From contig NZ_JAWMWH010000001.1 of NCBI RefSeq assembly GCF_037546185.1, forward strand, positions 62,001-126,000: 64,000 bases of DNA. Reading direction: 5' to 3'. Positions 33,548 through 41,960 of this stretch are shown piece after piece; position 1 is the stretch's first letter; the number at the start of each line of letters is the position of its first letter. This stretch comes from Nicoliella lavandulae (GTDB taxonomy: Bacteria; Bacillota; Bacilli; Lactobacillales; Lactobacillaceae). The translations under genes and the position numbers were made by a program. The notes beneath the pieces are model-generated. The model ran no database searches. It was not told the origin of the DNA and saw only the letters and a program-made list of their open reading frames with translations.

Positions 33548-33549
33548 CA

Positions 33550-33951
33550 TTATTCAACCATCCGCCAGTTACCTTCAGCGGCCTTTGAAATTTGATTTAA
33601 AAAGTGGAGGATGCGACCAGCTGTTTCTTCATCATGGTCCTTTAAATGGTTCAACCCTTCCCCTGAGATCATGGGCGTGCCTAGACTAAACTTAGTTCCA
33701 TCCAGTTGCCCTTCTGAAAATGCCACAACGGTTTCACCGGATTCAATTTTCGTAAAAATAAAGAAGAGGCTGTAGTCATCGTCTTCCTTCATGTACGCTG
33801 GCATTGACCAAACGCCGTCAGCAATTTCTTGCATTTCTTCGTTATCGAACTTGTAGTACTTATGATTCTTCTTTGTAATTGGTTTTTCCAATACAAATAA
33901 CATCTTATTAAAGACTGGATGGCCCAGTTTAATGTTGTCTTCCATTTTCAT
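33550..33951 (-). CDS. hypothetical protein, 133 residues
   Basis: Not recognised. A soluble alpha/beta-looking protein without signal peptide; distinctive segments are NKMLFVLEKPITKKNHKYY and AAEGNWRMVE at the C-terminus. Its start overlaps the 3' end of the DUF1003 gene by 23 bases, so it is the last gene of a three-gene overlapping operon (pseudouridine synthase, DUF1003, this). The ATG at 33951 is three bases after GGGAG; one at 33945 is nine bases after it and may be the real start. Confidence 0.75.
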   Translation of the reverse strand: MKMEDNIKLGHPVFNKMLFVLEKPITKKNHKYYKFDNEEMQEIADGVWSMPAYMKEDDDYSLFFIFTKIESGETVVAFSEGQLDGTKFSLGTPMISGEGLNHLKDHDEETAGRILHFLNQISKAAEGNWRMVE

Positions 33952-34717
33952 TTACTCCCTTGTTTGATTTCATTTGCGCTTGTTGATAGGATAATTCCGC
34001 ATGTTGACGGTGCAATCGTTGAAGTTCTGTGCGGATTTCGCCGATCATTTCCAATTGGAGCCGTAAAATTTCAACTGAATGTGGAATTTGACTTTGGTTC
34101 AAGTGGTCTAATTTAGCGTGTAAAATGCGCAGTTCGTGTTCAGATTTTAAATTCACATGAAAGTCATTTTCTGCGTCCATGCGGTCCCGGTTATCAGAAC
34201 GATTTTGACTCATCATAATGATGGGGGCTTGAATCGCTGCGACACAGCTTAAGCATAAATTCAACAGGATGAATGGATATGGGTCAAAATGAATGCCAAA
34301 TAGATGGGTTACGTTTAACACCATCCAACCAATCAAGACTGCTAAAAAAATTAAAATAAAGGTCCAACTACCCCCAAAATGCGCCACGCCATCAGCTACC
34401 TTTTCACCAAAGGTTTGGCTATCCCGCAAAATTTGGTTCACGTCAGTCACTTCGTAATTATCATCCCTTAACGCCTTAGTCAACCGCCGATTAATCTTTT
34501 GATTGCGGATTTGATCCGAACGAATCATCTGATCAATACGTTGCATTCGATAGTCTAATAAATGTTGATTACAAATAAAGCTATCGTCATTAGCCTTAGG
34601 ATGCTCATTTTTAATTTGATTCGCCAGTGGGCGGTCCAATTCATACAAATACATCCCCGATTCAAACGGAAACTCTCGTCCGTCTACTAAGCAACGCGCC
34701 GTCTTTACATCAGTCAT
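33929..34717 (-). CDS. DUF1003 membrane protein
   Basis: A 262-residue protein with two central membrane helices (about residues 115-170) bearing the DUF1003 signature: VADGVAHFGGSWTFI, then FDPYPFILLNL and APIIMMSQNR. The N-terminal part has a Cys pair (CLVDG, CNQHL), and the C-terminus is a coiled coil. Function is unknown for the family. It overlaps the pseudouridine synthase gene by four bases (ATGA). Confidence 0.88.
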   Translation of the reverse strand: MTDVKTARCLVDGREFPFESGMYLYELDRPLANQIKNEHPKANDDSFICNQHLLDYRMQRIDQMIRSDQIRNQKINRRLTKALRDDNYEVTDVNQILRDSQTFGEKVADGVAHFGGSWTFILIFLAVLIGWMVLNVTHLFGIHFDPYPFILLNLCLSCVAAIQAPIIMMSQNRSDNRDRMDAENDFHVNLKSEHELRILHAKLDHLNQSQIPHSVEILRLQLEMIGEIRTELQRLHRQHAELSYQQAQMKSNKGVNENGRQH

Positions 34718-35610
34718 TTTTTCGCCCCTTTTTCAATCAATGCCTGCATATCTGATGGCATCGGTACTTCAAACGACACAAATTGACTTTGGAACGTATC
34801 ATAGAACTTAATCGAACTAGCGTGGAGTGCTTGGCGATCAATTTCCTCATCTAATGGCCCATCATATAGTTGATCGCCTAATAGCGGATGTCCAATAGCA
34901 CTTAAATGAACCCGGATTTGATGAGTCCGACCCGTGTGTAACTGTAATTCTACCTCACTGAACCGTTCAAAGGTCTGTAAGACCCAACACTCGGTCTTAG
35001 CGGGTTGGCCGTCAGCCATTCGGCGGCGCTTTACTTCGCCTTCGTCCTTACCAATCGGAAAGTCAATTATCCCATGGGAATGGTTTAAATGGCCCTGGAC
35101 CAGTGCTAAGTAACGCTTATCGATTGCATGGTTCATTACCTGTTGATTAGCAAAACTATTAGCAATGCGATGCTTAGCTACTAACACGATTCCGCTAGTA
35201 AACCGGTCTAAACGCGTAATCAAGTGGGGCCGTAAGTCACGGCTCCCTTCGGCGACCAAATGTCCCTTGATTCGATTCACTAGGGTGTCCGTGCGGTTCG
35301 TAGGCCCGGGCACGGAAGTTAATCCCGCTGGTTTATTAACCACCAACCAGTTCGCATCCTCATAAACAACATCAATTGGTCGTTCACTAACTGGGACGTT
35401 AGGATCACTGGTTTCATCCGGTAGGGTCACCTGCACTAAGTCATTGGGTTGTAATTTAACGTTAGTCGTAATTGGCTTATGGTTAACGGTAAACTCACCA
35501 TCGCTTCGTAATGATAAAAACATCCGATGACTAATACCATGTTGTTTCAAAAAACTCTTTAGTGTATTACCAGTCTGGTTTTGATAATGCCATTCTAATT
35601 TGATCTGCAC
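34714..35610 (-). CDS. RluA-family RNA pseudouridine synthase
   Basis: Converts uridine to pseudouridine in rRNA or tRNA. It has an S4-like N-terminal region (LKSFLKQHGISHRMF to about residue 70) and the catalytic domain with HLITRLDRFTSGIV, where the Asp of RLD is the nucleophile. The LHTGRTHQIRVHL motif is complete. 298 residues fit RluD-like enzymes; the site modified is unknown. The frame opens with GTG only one base after GGAGG, an odd spacing, so the start is uncertain. Confidence 0.9.
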   Translation of the reverse strand: MQIKLEWHYQNQTGNTLKSFLKQHGISHRMFLSLRSDGEFTVNHKPITTNVKLQPNDLVQVTLPDETSDPNVPVSERPIDVVYEDANWLVVNKPAGLTSVPGPTNRTDTLVNRIKGHLVAEGSRDLRPHLITRLDRFTSGIVLVAKHRIANSFANQQVMNHAIDKRYLALVQGHLNHSHGIIDFPIGKDEGEVKRRRMADGQPAKTECWVLQTFERFSEVELQLHTGRTHQIRVHLSAIGHPLLGDQLYDGPLDEEIDRQALHASSIKFYDTFQSQFVSFEVPMPSDMQALIEKGAKK

Positions 35611-35647
35611 CCCTCCGTTCTATTGATCATCATGATTCTATCATATC

Positions 35648-35676
35648 AAAAAAAGGCTGCGAGCGGCAGCCTTTTA
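35648..35676 (-). terminator. terminator of the 109-residue gene
   Basis: The stem AAAAGGCTGC/GCAGCCTTTT with a short loop, followed by a T-run on the minus strand. Confidence 0.88.
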
Positions 35677-35684
35677 TTAATTCA

Positions 35685-36014
35685 CTATTTAACAATTACC
35701 TTCGTTTTAACAAAATGATCGCGAATGTAATCCGCAATTTGATTAAAATCATCAGCACCAAAGTGATGCCAATTAGTTTGATCATCTTTAGCCATTAATT
35801 GATTATCTTGTTCTTCAACTTGAATTCCGGCCAGAGTTGAGTAATTCACTTTTACTTCAGGATGATAGCTCTTTAGCCAACCAATTAAACGGAGATAACT
35901 AGTTTCATAAATAAAGCTAGTTTTTTCTAATCCACGATCGATGCGATTTTGCACATCATCGCAGACATTATTAAATGCACTATCTTCAGCGGTCCGATAC
36001 ATACATGAGCTCAT
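35685..36014 (-). CDS. hypothetical protein, 109 residues
   Basis: Not recognised. Soluble, no signal peptide, with two Cys near the N-terminus (MSSCMYRTAEDSAFNNVC). The C-terminal half (NWHHFGADDFNQIADYIRDHF) looks helical. A GAAAGGA site precedes the ATG, an extended -10 promoter lies upstream and a terminator follows, so it is an independent small gene. Confidence 0.7.
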   Translation of the reverse strand: MSSCMYRTAEDSAFNNVCDDVQNRIDRGLEKTSFIYETSYLRLIGWLKSYHPEVKVNYSTLAGIQVEEQDNQLMAKDDQTNWHHFGADDFNQIADYIRDHFVKTKVIVK

Positions 36015-36046
36015 TTAATCAGTCCTTTCTTCAATCTGACCTTTTA

Positions 36047-36074
36047 ATTATAGCATCTAGGTCATGTCAAACAA
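36047..36074 (-). promoter_or_regulatory. promoter of the 109-residue gene
   Basis: On the minus strand TTGTTT (36069-36074), 16 bases, then an extended -10 TGCTATAAT (TATAAT at 36047-36052). Confidence 0.65.
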
Positions 36075-36106
36075 AATTTTTATAGTGATTATTTAAAATA
36101 CGTTAA

Positions 36107-36147
36107 AAATAAAAAAGAACGTTAGAAAATTAAGTTTCTAACGTTCT
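36107..36147 (-). terminator. guaA terminator
   Basis: A perfect 13-base stem AGAACGTTAGAAA/TTTCTAACGTTCT with a six-base loop and a T-run on the minus strand, 17 bases after the guaA stop. Confidence 0.9.
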
Positions 36148-36163
36148 AGTATTTAGGAATTAA

Positions 36164-37720
36164 TTATTCCCATTCAATTGTCGAAGGTGGCTTACTGGTA
36201 ATGTCATACACTACCCGATTAATGCCCTTCACACTGTTAACCATTCTAGTGGAAATCTTAGATAAGACATCCCATGGAATTTGTGAGAAGTCAGCAGTCA
36301 TCCCATCAATTGATGAAACGGCCCGGATTGCAATCGTGTATTCATAAGTCCGACCGTCACCCATTACTCCAACACTCTTGAAACCTGGTAATACAGTGAA
36401 GTATTGCCAAATATCGCGTTTTAAGCCCGCATTAGCAATTTCTTCACGAAGGATTGCATCGGTTTCACGAACTAGGTGTAATTTTTCTTCAGTGATCGCA
36501 CCAATGACCCGGATTCCTAGCCCAGGACCTGGGAATGGTTGCCGCCAAACTAAGTCATCAGCAATTCCCAATTTCTTTCCTAAGACCCGAACCTCATCCT
36601 TAAATAGAGAACGAAGGGGTTCAATCAACTTAAATTGCATGTCTTCTGGCAATCCACCCACATTGTGGTGTGATTTAATCGTTTGGGCAGTATCAGTCCC
36701 ACTTTCAATCACGTCGGTGTAAAGCGTTCCTTGTGCTAAGAACTTAATGTCCTTTAGCTTGGAAGCTTCGTCATTGAAGACTTCAATGAATTCTTTTCCG
36801 ATAATCTTGCGTTTTTGTTCAGGGTCAGATACCCCTGCTAATTTACTTAAGAAGCGCTTTTGAGCGTCAACCTTAATGATGTTAACCCCTAAATCTTCGT
36901 TTAAGGCCTTCATCACTTCTTCTGGTTCGTTTTTACGCATTAAACCATGGTCAACAAAGATACAAGTTAATTGATCTCCAATTGCCCGGTTCAATAAGGC
37001 TGCCACCACACTGGAGTCAACACCACCAGAAAGTGCTAAGATCACTTTTTGGTCGCCAACTTCTTCACGGATCGCCTTAACTTGAAGGTTGATGAAATCA
37101 TCCATCGTCCAGTTAGGCTTAGCACCACAGACCTTGAACGCAAAGTTCTTCAAAATGTCGTTTCCATACTTTGTGTTACGCACTTCAGCGTGGAATTGCA
37201 CTCCGTAGAAGTTACGCGCAGTATCTTGCATTGCCGTAATCGGACATTCTTCAGTCGTAGCAACACTTTCGAATCCATTCGGTACCTTAGTCACTAAGTC
37301 ACCGTGACTCATCCAAACGGGTTGTTTTTCAGGTAATCCGGTAAATAAGGTTTCCTTATTTTGTTCGGTAACGTCAATGTCAGCATGTCCATATTGACCG
37401 TTAGAAGCCTTAACTTCACCACCGCCAAGTGTGTATGCCATTAATTGCATCCCATAACAAATTCCTAAGATCGGAATTCCTAATTCGAACACCTTAGGAT
37501 CAACACTGAGGGAATCCTTATCGTAAACACTGTTAGGACCACCAGAGAAAATAATTCCCTTTGGTCCCCATTCCTTAATTTCTTCAGCTGTCATCGTGTG
37601 GGGTTTCAATTCTGAGTAAACACCAAAATCACGAATTCGACGCGTAATCAATTGATTGTATTGACTACCAAAGTCTAGTACCAAGATTTTGTCAAATGCT
37701 GATAAATCAATATTAGCCAA
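36164..37720 (-). CDS. guaA: GMP synthase (glutamine-hydrolysing)
   Basis: Converts XMP to GMP with ATP and glutamine-derived ammonia. The N-terminal class I glutaminase has GICYGMQLM (nucleophile Cys) and QFHAEV. The ATP-pyrophosphatase domain has LSGGVDSS, and the C-terminal dimerisation domain ends in KPPSTIEWE. The start is a TTG at 37720 placed seven bases after AAAGGGTG, giving MANIDLSAFDK, the family N-terminus, and 518 residues. An ATG ten codons upstream lies before the ribosome-binding site. Confidence 0.97.
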   Translation of the reverse strand: MANIDLSAFDKILVLDFGSQYNQLITRRIRDFGVYSELKPHTMTAEEIKEWGPKGIIFSGGPNSVYDKDSLSVDPKVFELGIPILGICYGMQLMAYTLGGGEVKASNGQYGHADIDVTEQNKETLFTGLPEKQPVWMSHGDLVTKVPNGFESVATTEECPITAMQDTARNFYGVQFHAEVRNTKYGNDILKNFAFKVCGAKPNWTMDDFINLQVKAIREEVGDQKVILALSGGVDSSVVAALLNRAIGDQLTCIFVDHGLMRKNEPEEVMKALNEDLGVNIIKVDAQKRFLSKLAGVSDPEQKRKIIGKEFIEVFNDEASKLKDIKFLAQGTLYTDVIESGTDTAQTIKSHHNVGGLPEDMQFKLIEPLRSLFKDEVRVLGKKLGIADDLVWRQPFPGPGLGIRVIGAITEEKLHLVRETDAILREEIANAGLKRDIWQYFTVLPGFKSVGVMGDGRTYEYTIAIRAVSSIDGMTADFSQIPWDVLSKISTRMVNSVKGINRVVYDITSKPPSTIEWE

Positions 37721-37773
37721 GCTGTTACACCCTTTCAAATAAATTAGCAAAACGTTTCTTCAATCTACTAATT

Positions 37774-37803
37774 ATAATAATCGATAAACTAGGTCGAGGT
37801 CAA
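37774..37803 (-). promoter_or_regulatory. guaA promoter
   Basis: On the minus strand TTGACC (37798-37803), 18 bases, TATTAT (37774-37779). It lies directly behind the coaA stop codon; no terminator is visible between coaA and guaA, so read-through is possible. No purine riboswitch is seen. Confidence 0.65.
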
Positions 37804-37811
37804 ATTAAATT

Positions 37812-38741
37812 CTAGTATTTCCGCAGTAATAACTCATCGATCATGTGGTTTTCACCCTTGTGGATAATCATATTAGCCCGACTTCTAGTGGGTAAAATAT
37901 TATCATTCAAATTAGGGAGATCAATATCACGCCAGACTTTTTTAGCCATTTGAATCGCCTTTTTGCGATCACCGATTGCATATTCATAGTAGTAATTAGA
38001 TGGGTTCAAAAAAGCCGTGTCCATTAGCTTTTTAAATCGATCTAAATACCAGCTTTCAATTAACTTAGGGTCCGCATCGATATAAATGGAAAAATCCGTG
38101 TAATCACTAACGTAAATTTGTTGATTACTAGGTAGTTGAAGCGTGTTGATTCCTTCGATCAATAGGATATCCGGCCGGTCAATAATGTCATAACGGTTGG
38201 GAATCACATCGTAGACGTCATGTGAATATACCGGCGCCTTAACATCCTTTTGGCCATCCTTGACCTTATCTAAAAAGTAAATTAGCCGTGCCATATCGTA
38301 GCTTTCTGGAAAGCCCTTTCGTTCCATTAAGCCCCGCCGCTTTAATTCTGCGGTCGGATATAAAAATCCATCCGTTGTAATTAATTGTATCTTTTGGTCT
38401 TTAAGGAAATAGGATAACAATAGTTCCAATAATCGGGCCGTTGTGGACTTACCGACCGCCACACTTCCGGAAATCCCAATGATAAATGGAATTTTACGGG
38501 GCGGTTGTTTTAAAAACTCTGCTCGTGTTGCTTGCCATCGGTTAAAGCTTTGCGTCCGTAGTTTAATTAAATTAACTAATGGAATATAGACGTCACGAAC
38601 ATCCTTTAATGAAATCTCATCATTGAACGCCTTGACCCGCTTCAAACTCTTTTTGGTCAACGGAACTGACTCCGTTTTAGCAGGATAGAATTGGCTCCAT
38701 TGTGCCTTAGTAAATGAATAGTAGTTAATTGGTTTACTCAT
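37812..38741 (-). CDS. coaA: type I pantothenate kinase
   Basis: Phosphorylates pantothenate, the first committed step of coenzyme A synthesis. The P-loop is in SGSVAVGKST (residues 91-100), with TTDGFLYP and SHDVYDVIP substrate-binding segments. 309 residues is the normal length. It follows helD by eight bases, so both are in one transcript. Confidence 0.96.
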   Translation of the reverse strand: MSKPINYYSFTKAQWSQFYPAKTESVPLTKKSLKRVKAFNDEISLKDVRDVYIPLVNLIKLRTQSFNRWQATRAEFLKQPPRKIPFIIGISGSVAVGKSTTARLLELLLSYFLKDQKIQLITTDGFLYPTAELKRRGLMERKGFPESYDMARLIYFLDKVKDGQKDVKAPVYSHDVYDVIPNRYDIIDRPDILLIEGINTLQLPSNQQIYVSDYTDFSIYIDADPKLIESWYLDRFKKLMDTAFLNPSNYYYEYAIGDRKKAIQMAKKVWRDIDLPNLNDNILPTRSRANMIIHKGENHMIDELLLRKY

Positions 38742-38749
38742 AATTCCTC

Positions 38750-41047
38750 CTACTGCTTGAGTTGATAACGATCCTTAGGGACATCATTGAACAGTGGTGA
38801 CAATGCACCGTTTGAAATCACCGTTAAATCATGCATCGCCCGCGTACAAATGGTGTAGACTAATTGCCGGTCATCTTCACCAGGATATTGGCGCTTCGAT
38901 GCATCCCACATCACGACTGAATCAAATTCCAGTCCCTTGGCAAGGTAGGATGGGATGACTAATACCCCATTCGTTAGCCGTTGGTTTTCAGTTTGGAGTA
39001 AGTTATTCTTTACGCCCCGGTCATTCAATTGTTGGCTAAGGTGTTTACAATCATCTAACGTCTTGGCAATCACTGCGATCGTTTCGCCCGCTTCTTGTTC
39101 AATGACTGATTGTAAGGCGGCTAATGATGCCTGTTCGTCCTTCGTCACTTCGATCGTTGGTAAATTCCCATTTCTAGCAAATGATTCGATCTTAGAGTTG
39201 CGACCTAATAGGTATTTACTAAAATCGGTAATTTGGGCAGTCGAACGATATGACTTGTTCAATTCGATCACCCGCGTTGTTTCAGGATCAAATAGCGCCG
39301 ATAGATCATTACGCATACTTTGGCTATTTTCGTGGGTAAAGATTGCTTGATTCAAATCTCCTAATAGGGTGAACTTAGCCCGTGGGAAGCTATACTTTAG
39401 GAATGCTAATTGGAATGGCGTGTAATCTTGCACTTCATCGATGAAGAAATAACGAATATCTCGGTTAACGTGTCGACCAGTCATTCGATCATACAAATAA
39501 AGGTATGGGGAAACGTCAGCCATTGAAATTTGACCGTTCTTAAGGCCAGCAATCGTTTCATCAATACTAGTTTGCCATTCGGCATCATCAATCCCAGCAG
39601 CGCTTAAATCAAGTAATTTAGGCATTTGTTTTAACATCTGGACGATTTGTTGGTTAATGCTTAAGAATCGGTTGTGAATGATCTGCTTGTGGACTCGTTT
39701 AAAGGCCCCGATTACAATATGCTTAGCCAAGAAGCGGTATTCTTCATCTGGATCAGCAAATTCTTCGGGATGCCCCATCCGAAGCGTTCGTAGCTGTTCA
39801 TCACTTAGGTTTTGAATGGCGCTTTCCACCCACTTGGTCTTCATTTCGGACTTAATCCGGCGGTTCAACCGTTTTACTAGGGCTTCACGTGTTCCATCAA
39901 TCCGGTTCCGTAAGTTATAGTTATCATTAAAGCCATAGTAAATATCATGGATCATTTCCTTACTGAACAAAATATTGCCCTGGAACTTAATATTTCTAAA
40001 GCGCATGTCTGCATGGTTCAAGTGTTCAGCATACTTAGTCACGGCATTGAAATACTGTAAGCTACTCTTAAAGTCGTTAATTTTACGCTTGTGAGTTTCA
40101 CCAGAATTATCTTCCAAGAACCGTTGGGATAGATTTTCAACCGCTAAATGAGGTAACCGATGACTAGCATATTGATAATAAGTCATCTGAACCATGTTTT
40201 GTTCCCCTAATTCAGGTAGCACTTGGTTGATGTAATCATTGAATAATTGGTTGGGTGAAAAGAGGATCACTTGGGATGAGTTTAAATTCCCCCGGTAACG
40301 ATAAAGTAGGAATGCGATTCGTTGCAATACCGCTGCTGTCTTTCCAGAACCAGCAGCCCCCTGGACAAATAACAAGTTAGATTTGGTATCCCGAATGATT
40401 TGGTTTTGTTCCCGTTGAATCGTCGTTACGATACTCTTCATCTTAGTACTGGATTGGTTGCTAAGGTTATTTAACAGTAATTGATCCCCAATGGCAGCAT
40501 CCGTATCAAAGATGGTCTTAATCTTGCCATTTTCAATTTGGAACTGCCGCTTTAATTTCACGTCTACCGTTTGTTCACCATCTGGAGTGGCATACTTAAC
40601 TTCACCTAACTTATTTTCGTAGTAAATACTCGAAATCGGTGCCCGCCAGTCATAAATTAAATAGTGGTCAGGCTTATCAGCAAGTGAAGCTAATCCAATA
40701 TAAATTGTTTCATCCTTGTCCTCACCATGTTCATGGATATCAATGCGGGCAAAGTATGGTCGTTCTTCTAGTCGTTTTAACTTTTCCACCTGGGCGGTGG
40801 CGTTGTTCCAACTATTTTGCCGTTCATCTAATAACTGTTGTTGTTGTCTAATCGAAACCGAAGTGTCCATTAATCCACTATAGGTTCCGGAATGAAGCCG
40901 TACATCATTGTAAAAATTATCTTGAATTGCTGATTCATCACGTTCAGCTTTTTTAACACTTAATTCAAACTTATGCTTTTGCGTTCTAATTTCATCTTCA
41001 ACCACATCTAAGTGGTGTTGTTCATATTCTTTAATCGAGTCGGTCAT
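38750..41047 (-). CDS. helD: HelD-type RNA polymerase recycling ATPase
   Basis: A UvrD/Rep-like ATPase that pries stalled RNA polymerase off DNA. The N-terminal coiled-coil arm (about residues 1-80) inserts in the secondary channel. Motif I is GAAGSGKT; motif II is FIDEVQDYTPFQ; YRSTAQI and the C-terminal YTICTRAMHDL segment follow. Length 765 residues. The ATG at 41047 follows AGGAGA; a longer frame to 41098 lacks a site. Co-transcribed with coaA. Confidence 0.93.
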   Translation of the reverse strand: MTDSIKEYEQHHLDVVEDEIRTQKHKFELSVKKAERDESAIQDNFYNDVRLHSGTYSGLMDTSVSIRQQQQLLDERQNSWNNATAQVEKLKRLEERPYFARIDIHEHGEDKDETIYIGLASLADKPDHYLIYDWRAPISSIYYENKLGEVKYATPDGEQTVDVKLKRQFQIENGKIKTIFDTDAAIGDQLLLNNLSNQSSTKMKSIVTTIQREQNQIIRDTKSNLLFVQGAAGSGKTAAVLQRIAFLLYRYRGNLNSSQVILFSPNQLFNDYINQVLPELGEQNMVQMTYYQYASHRLPHLAVENLSQRFLEDNSGETHKRKINDFKSSLQYFNAVTKYAEHLNHADMRFRNIKFQGNILFSKEMIHDIYYGFNDNYNLRNRIDGTREALVKRLNRRIKSEMKTKWVESAIQNLSDEQLRTLRMGHPEEFADPDEEYRFLAKHIVIGAFKRVHKQIIHNRFLSINQQIVQMLKQMPKLLDLSAAGIDDAEWQTSIDETIAGLKNGQISMADVSPYLYLYDRMTGRHVNRDIRYFFIDEVQDYTPFQLAFLKYSFPRAKFTLLGDLNQAIFTHENSQSMRNDLSALFDPETTRVIELNKSYRSTAQITDFSKYLLGRNSKIESFARNGNLPTIEVTKDEQASLAALQSVIEQEAGETIAVIAKTLDDCKHLSQQLNDRGVKNNLLQTENQRLTNGVLVIPSYLAKGLEFDSVVMWDASKRQYPGEDDRQLVYTICTRAMHDLTVISNGALSPLFNDVPKDRYQLKQ

Positions 41048-41081
41048 TTTAAATTCTCCTAACTTCGAAACTTGACTAAAT

Positions 41082-41109
41082 ATTTTAGCACATTTCATAC
41101 CAATAACAA
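41082..41109 (-). promoter_or_regulatory. helD-coaA promoter
   Basis: On the minus strand TTGTTA (41104-41109), 16 bases, then extended -10 TGCTAAAAT (TAAAAT at 41082-41087). Confidence 0.65.
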
Positions 41110-41198
41110 ACTAAAGCGCTGTTAAATTACAATTAATTCCCTTTATATTTAAATATGATAAAATTAAGTTATTAAATCATGATTATTGGAGGATCATT

Positions 41199-41846
41199 AT
41201 GACAACTATTAACATTTATTTTGTTAGACATGGCCAAACATTTTTAAACTTTTACAATCGGATTCAAGGACTAATTGATGCCCCACTCACGAAAAAGGGC
41301 ATTGCGGATGCTGACAATGCTGGTGAACGGCTCAAAGATATCACGTTTGATGCTGCTTATTCCAGTGACCTACCTAGAGCTGCCAATACCGGCCGCCACA
41401 TTTTAGCTAAGAACCCAACTTCAATCAAAGAACCAATTTTAGACCAAGCCTTTCGTGAAGAAAACTTTGGTTACTTTGAAGGTAACGACAGTGGTGCTGC
41501 TTGGCATTTCATTGGTGGTCCCTCCGGACTAGATGACTTTGGTGCAATGCTTAAAAAACTTGGGATGGGCGGCACTGCTGATTTAATTCGGGCTGCTGAT
41601 CCTTATAAAGAAGCCGAGGGTGATGAAATGATTCGACAACGCTTCCAACCAGGGCTAAAACGAATTTTAGATCACGCTAAAGATGGCGATAACGTCCTAG
41701 TTACTGCTCACGGTAGTATTATTCGCTGGATTACTGAGCAATACAGTGACTTTGATATTTCAGTGCCCATTCGAAACGGTAGCGTTACTAAAATGGTCGT
41801 AACTGATAACCAACCTACGATTGAATACTACAACCGCATTGATTAA
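41199..41846 (+). CDS. histidine phosphatase family protein (phosphoglycerate-mutase-like)
   Basis: A 215-residue cytoplasmic phosphatase. The RHG motif has Arg10, His11 and Gly12; the second catalytic His is in VTAHGSIIRW. It has no insertion typical of the glycolytic PGAM enzymes, so it is a GpmB/CobC-type phosphatase of unknown substrate. An AGGAGG-like site (GGAGGATC) precedes the ATG. Divergent from helD, convergent with the giant gene. Confidence 0.88.
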   Translation: MTTINIYFVRHGQTFLNFYNRIQGLIDAPLTKKGIADADNAGERLKDITFDAAYSSDLPRAANTGRHILAKNPTSIKEPILDQAFREENFGYFEGNDSGAAWHFIGGPSGLDDFGAMLKKLGMGGTADLIRAADPYKEAEGDEMIRQRFQPGLKRILDHAKDGDNVLVTAHGSIIRWITEQYSDFDISVPIRNGSVTKMVVTDNQPTIEYYNRID

Positions 41847-41882
41847 GAACCACATTATTAATTAACTTAATGACAATATAAT

Positions 41883-41923
41883 AAAACAAGCGGCATTAGG
41901 ATTTCCTAATGCCGCTTGTTTTT
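41883..41923. terminator. strong bidirectional terminator
   Basis: A nearly perfect 19-base stem beginning AAAACAAGCGGCATTAGGA with a three-base loop and T-runs on both strands. It ends both the phosphatase gene and the giant gene. Confidence 0.93.
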
Positions 41924-41960
41924 GTTTAAATGGAATTATTTATTAACTCCCATTCAATGA

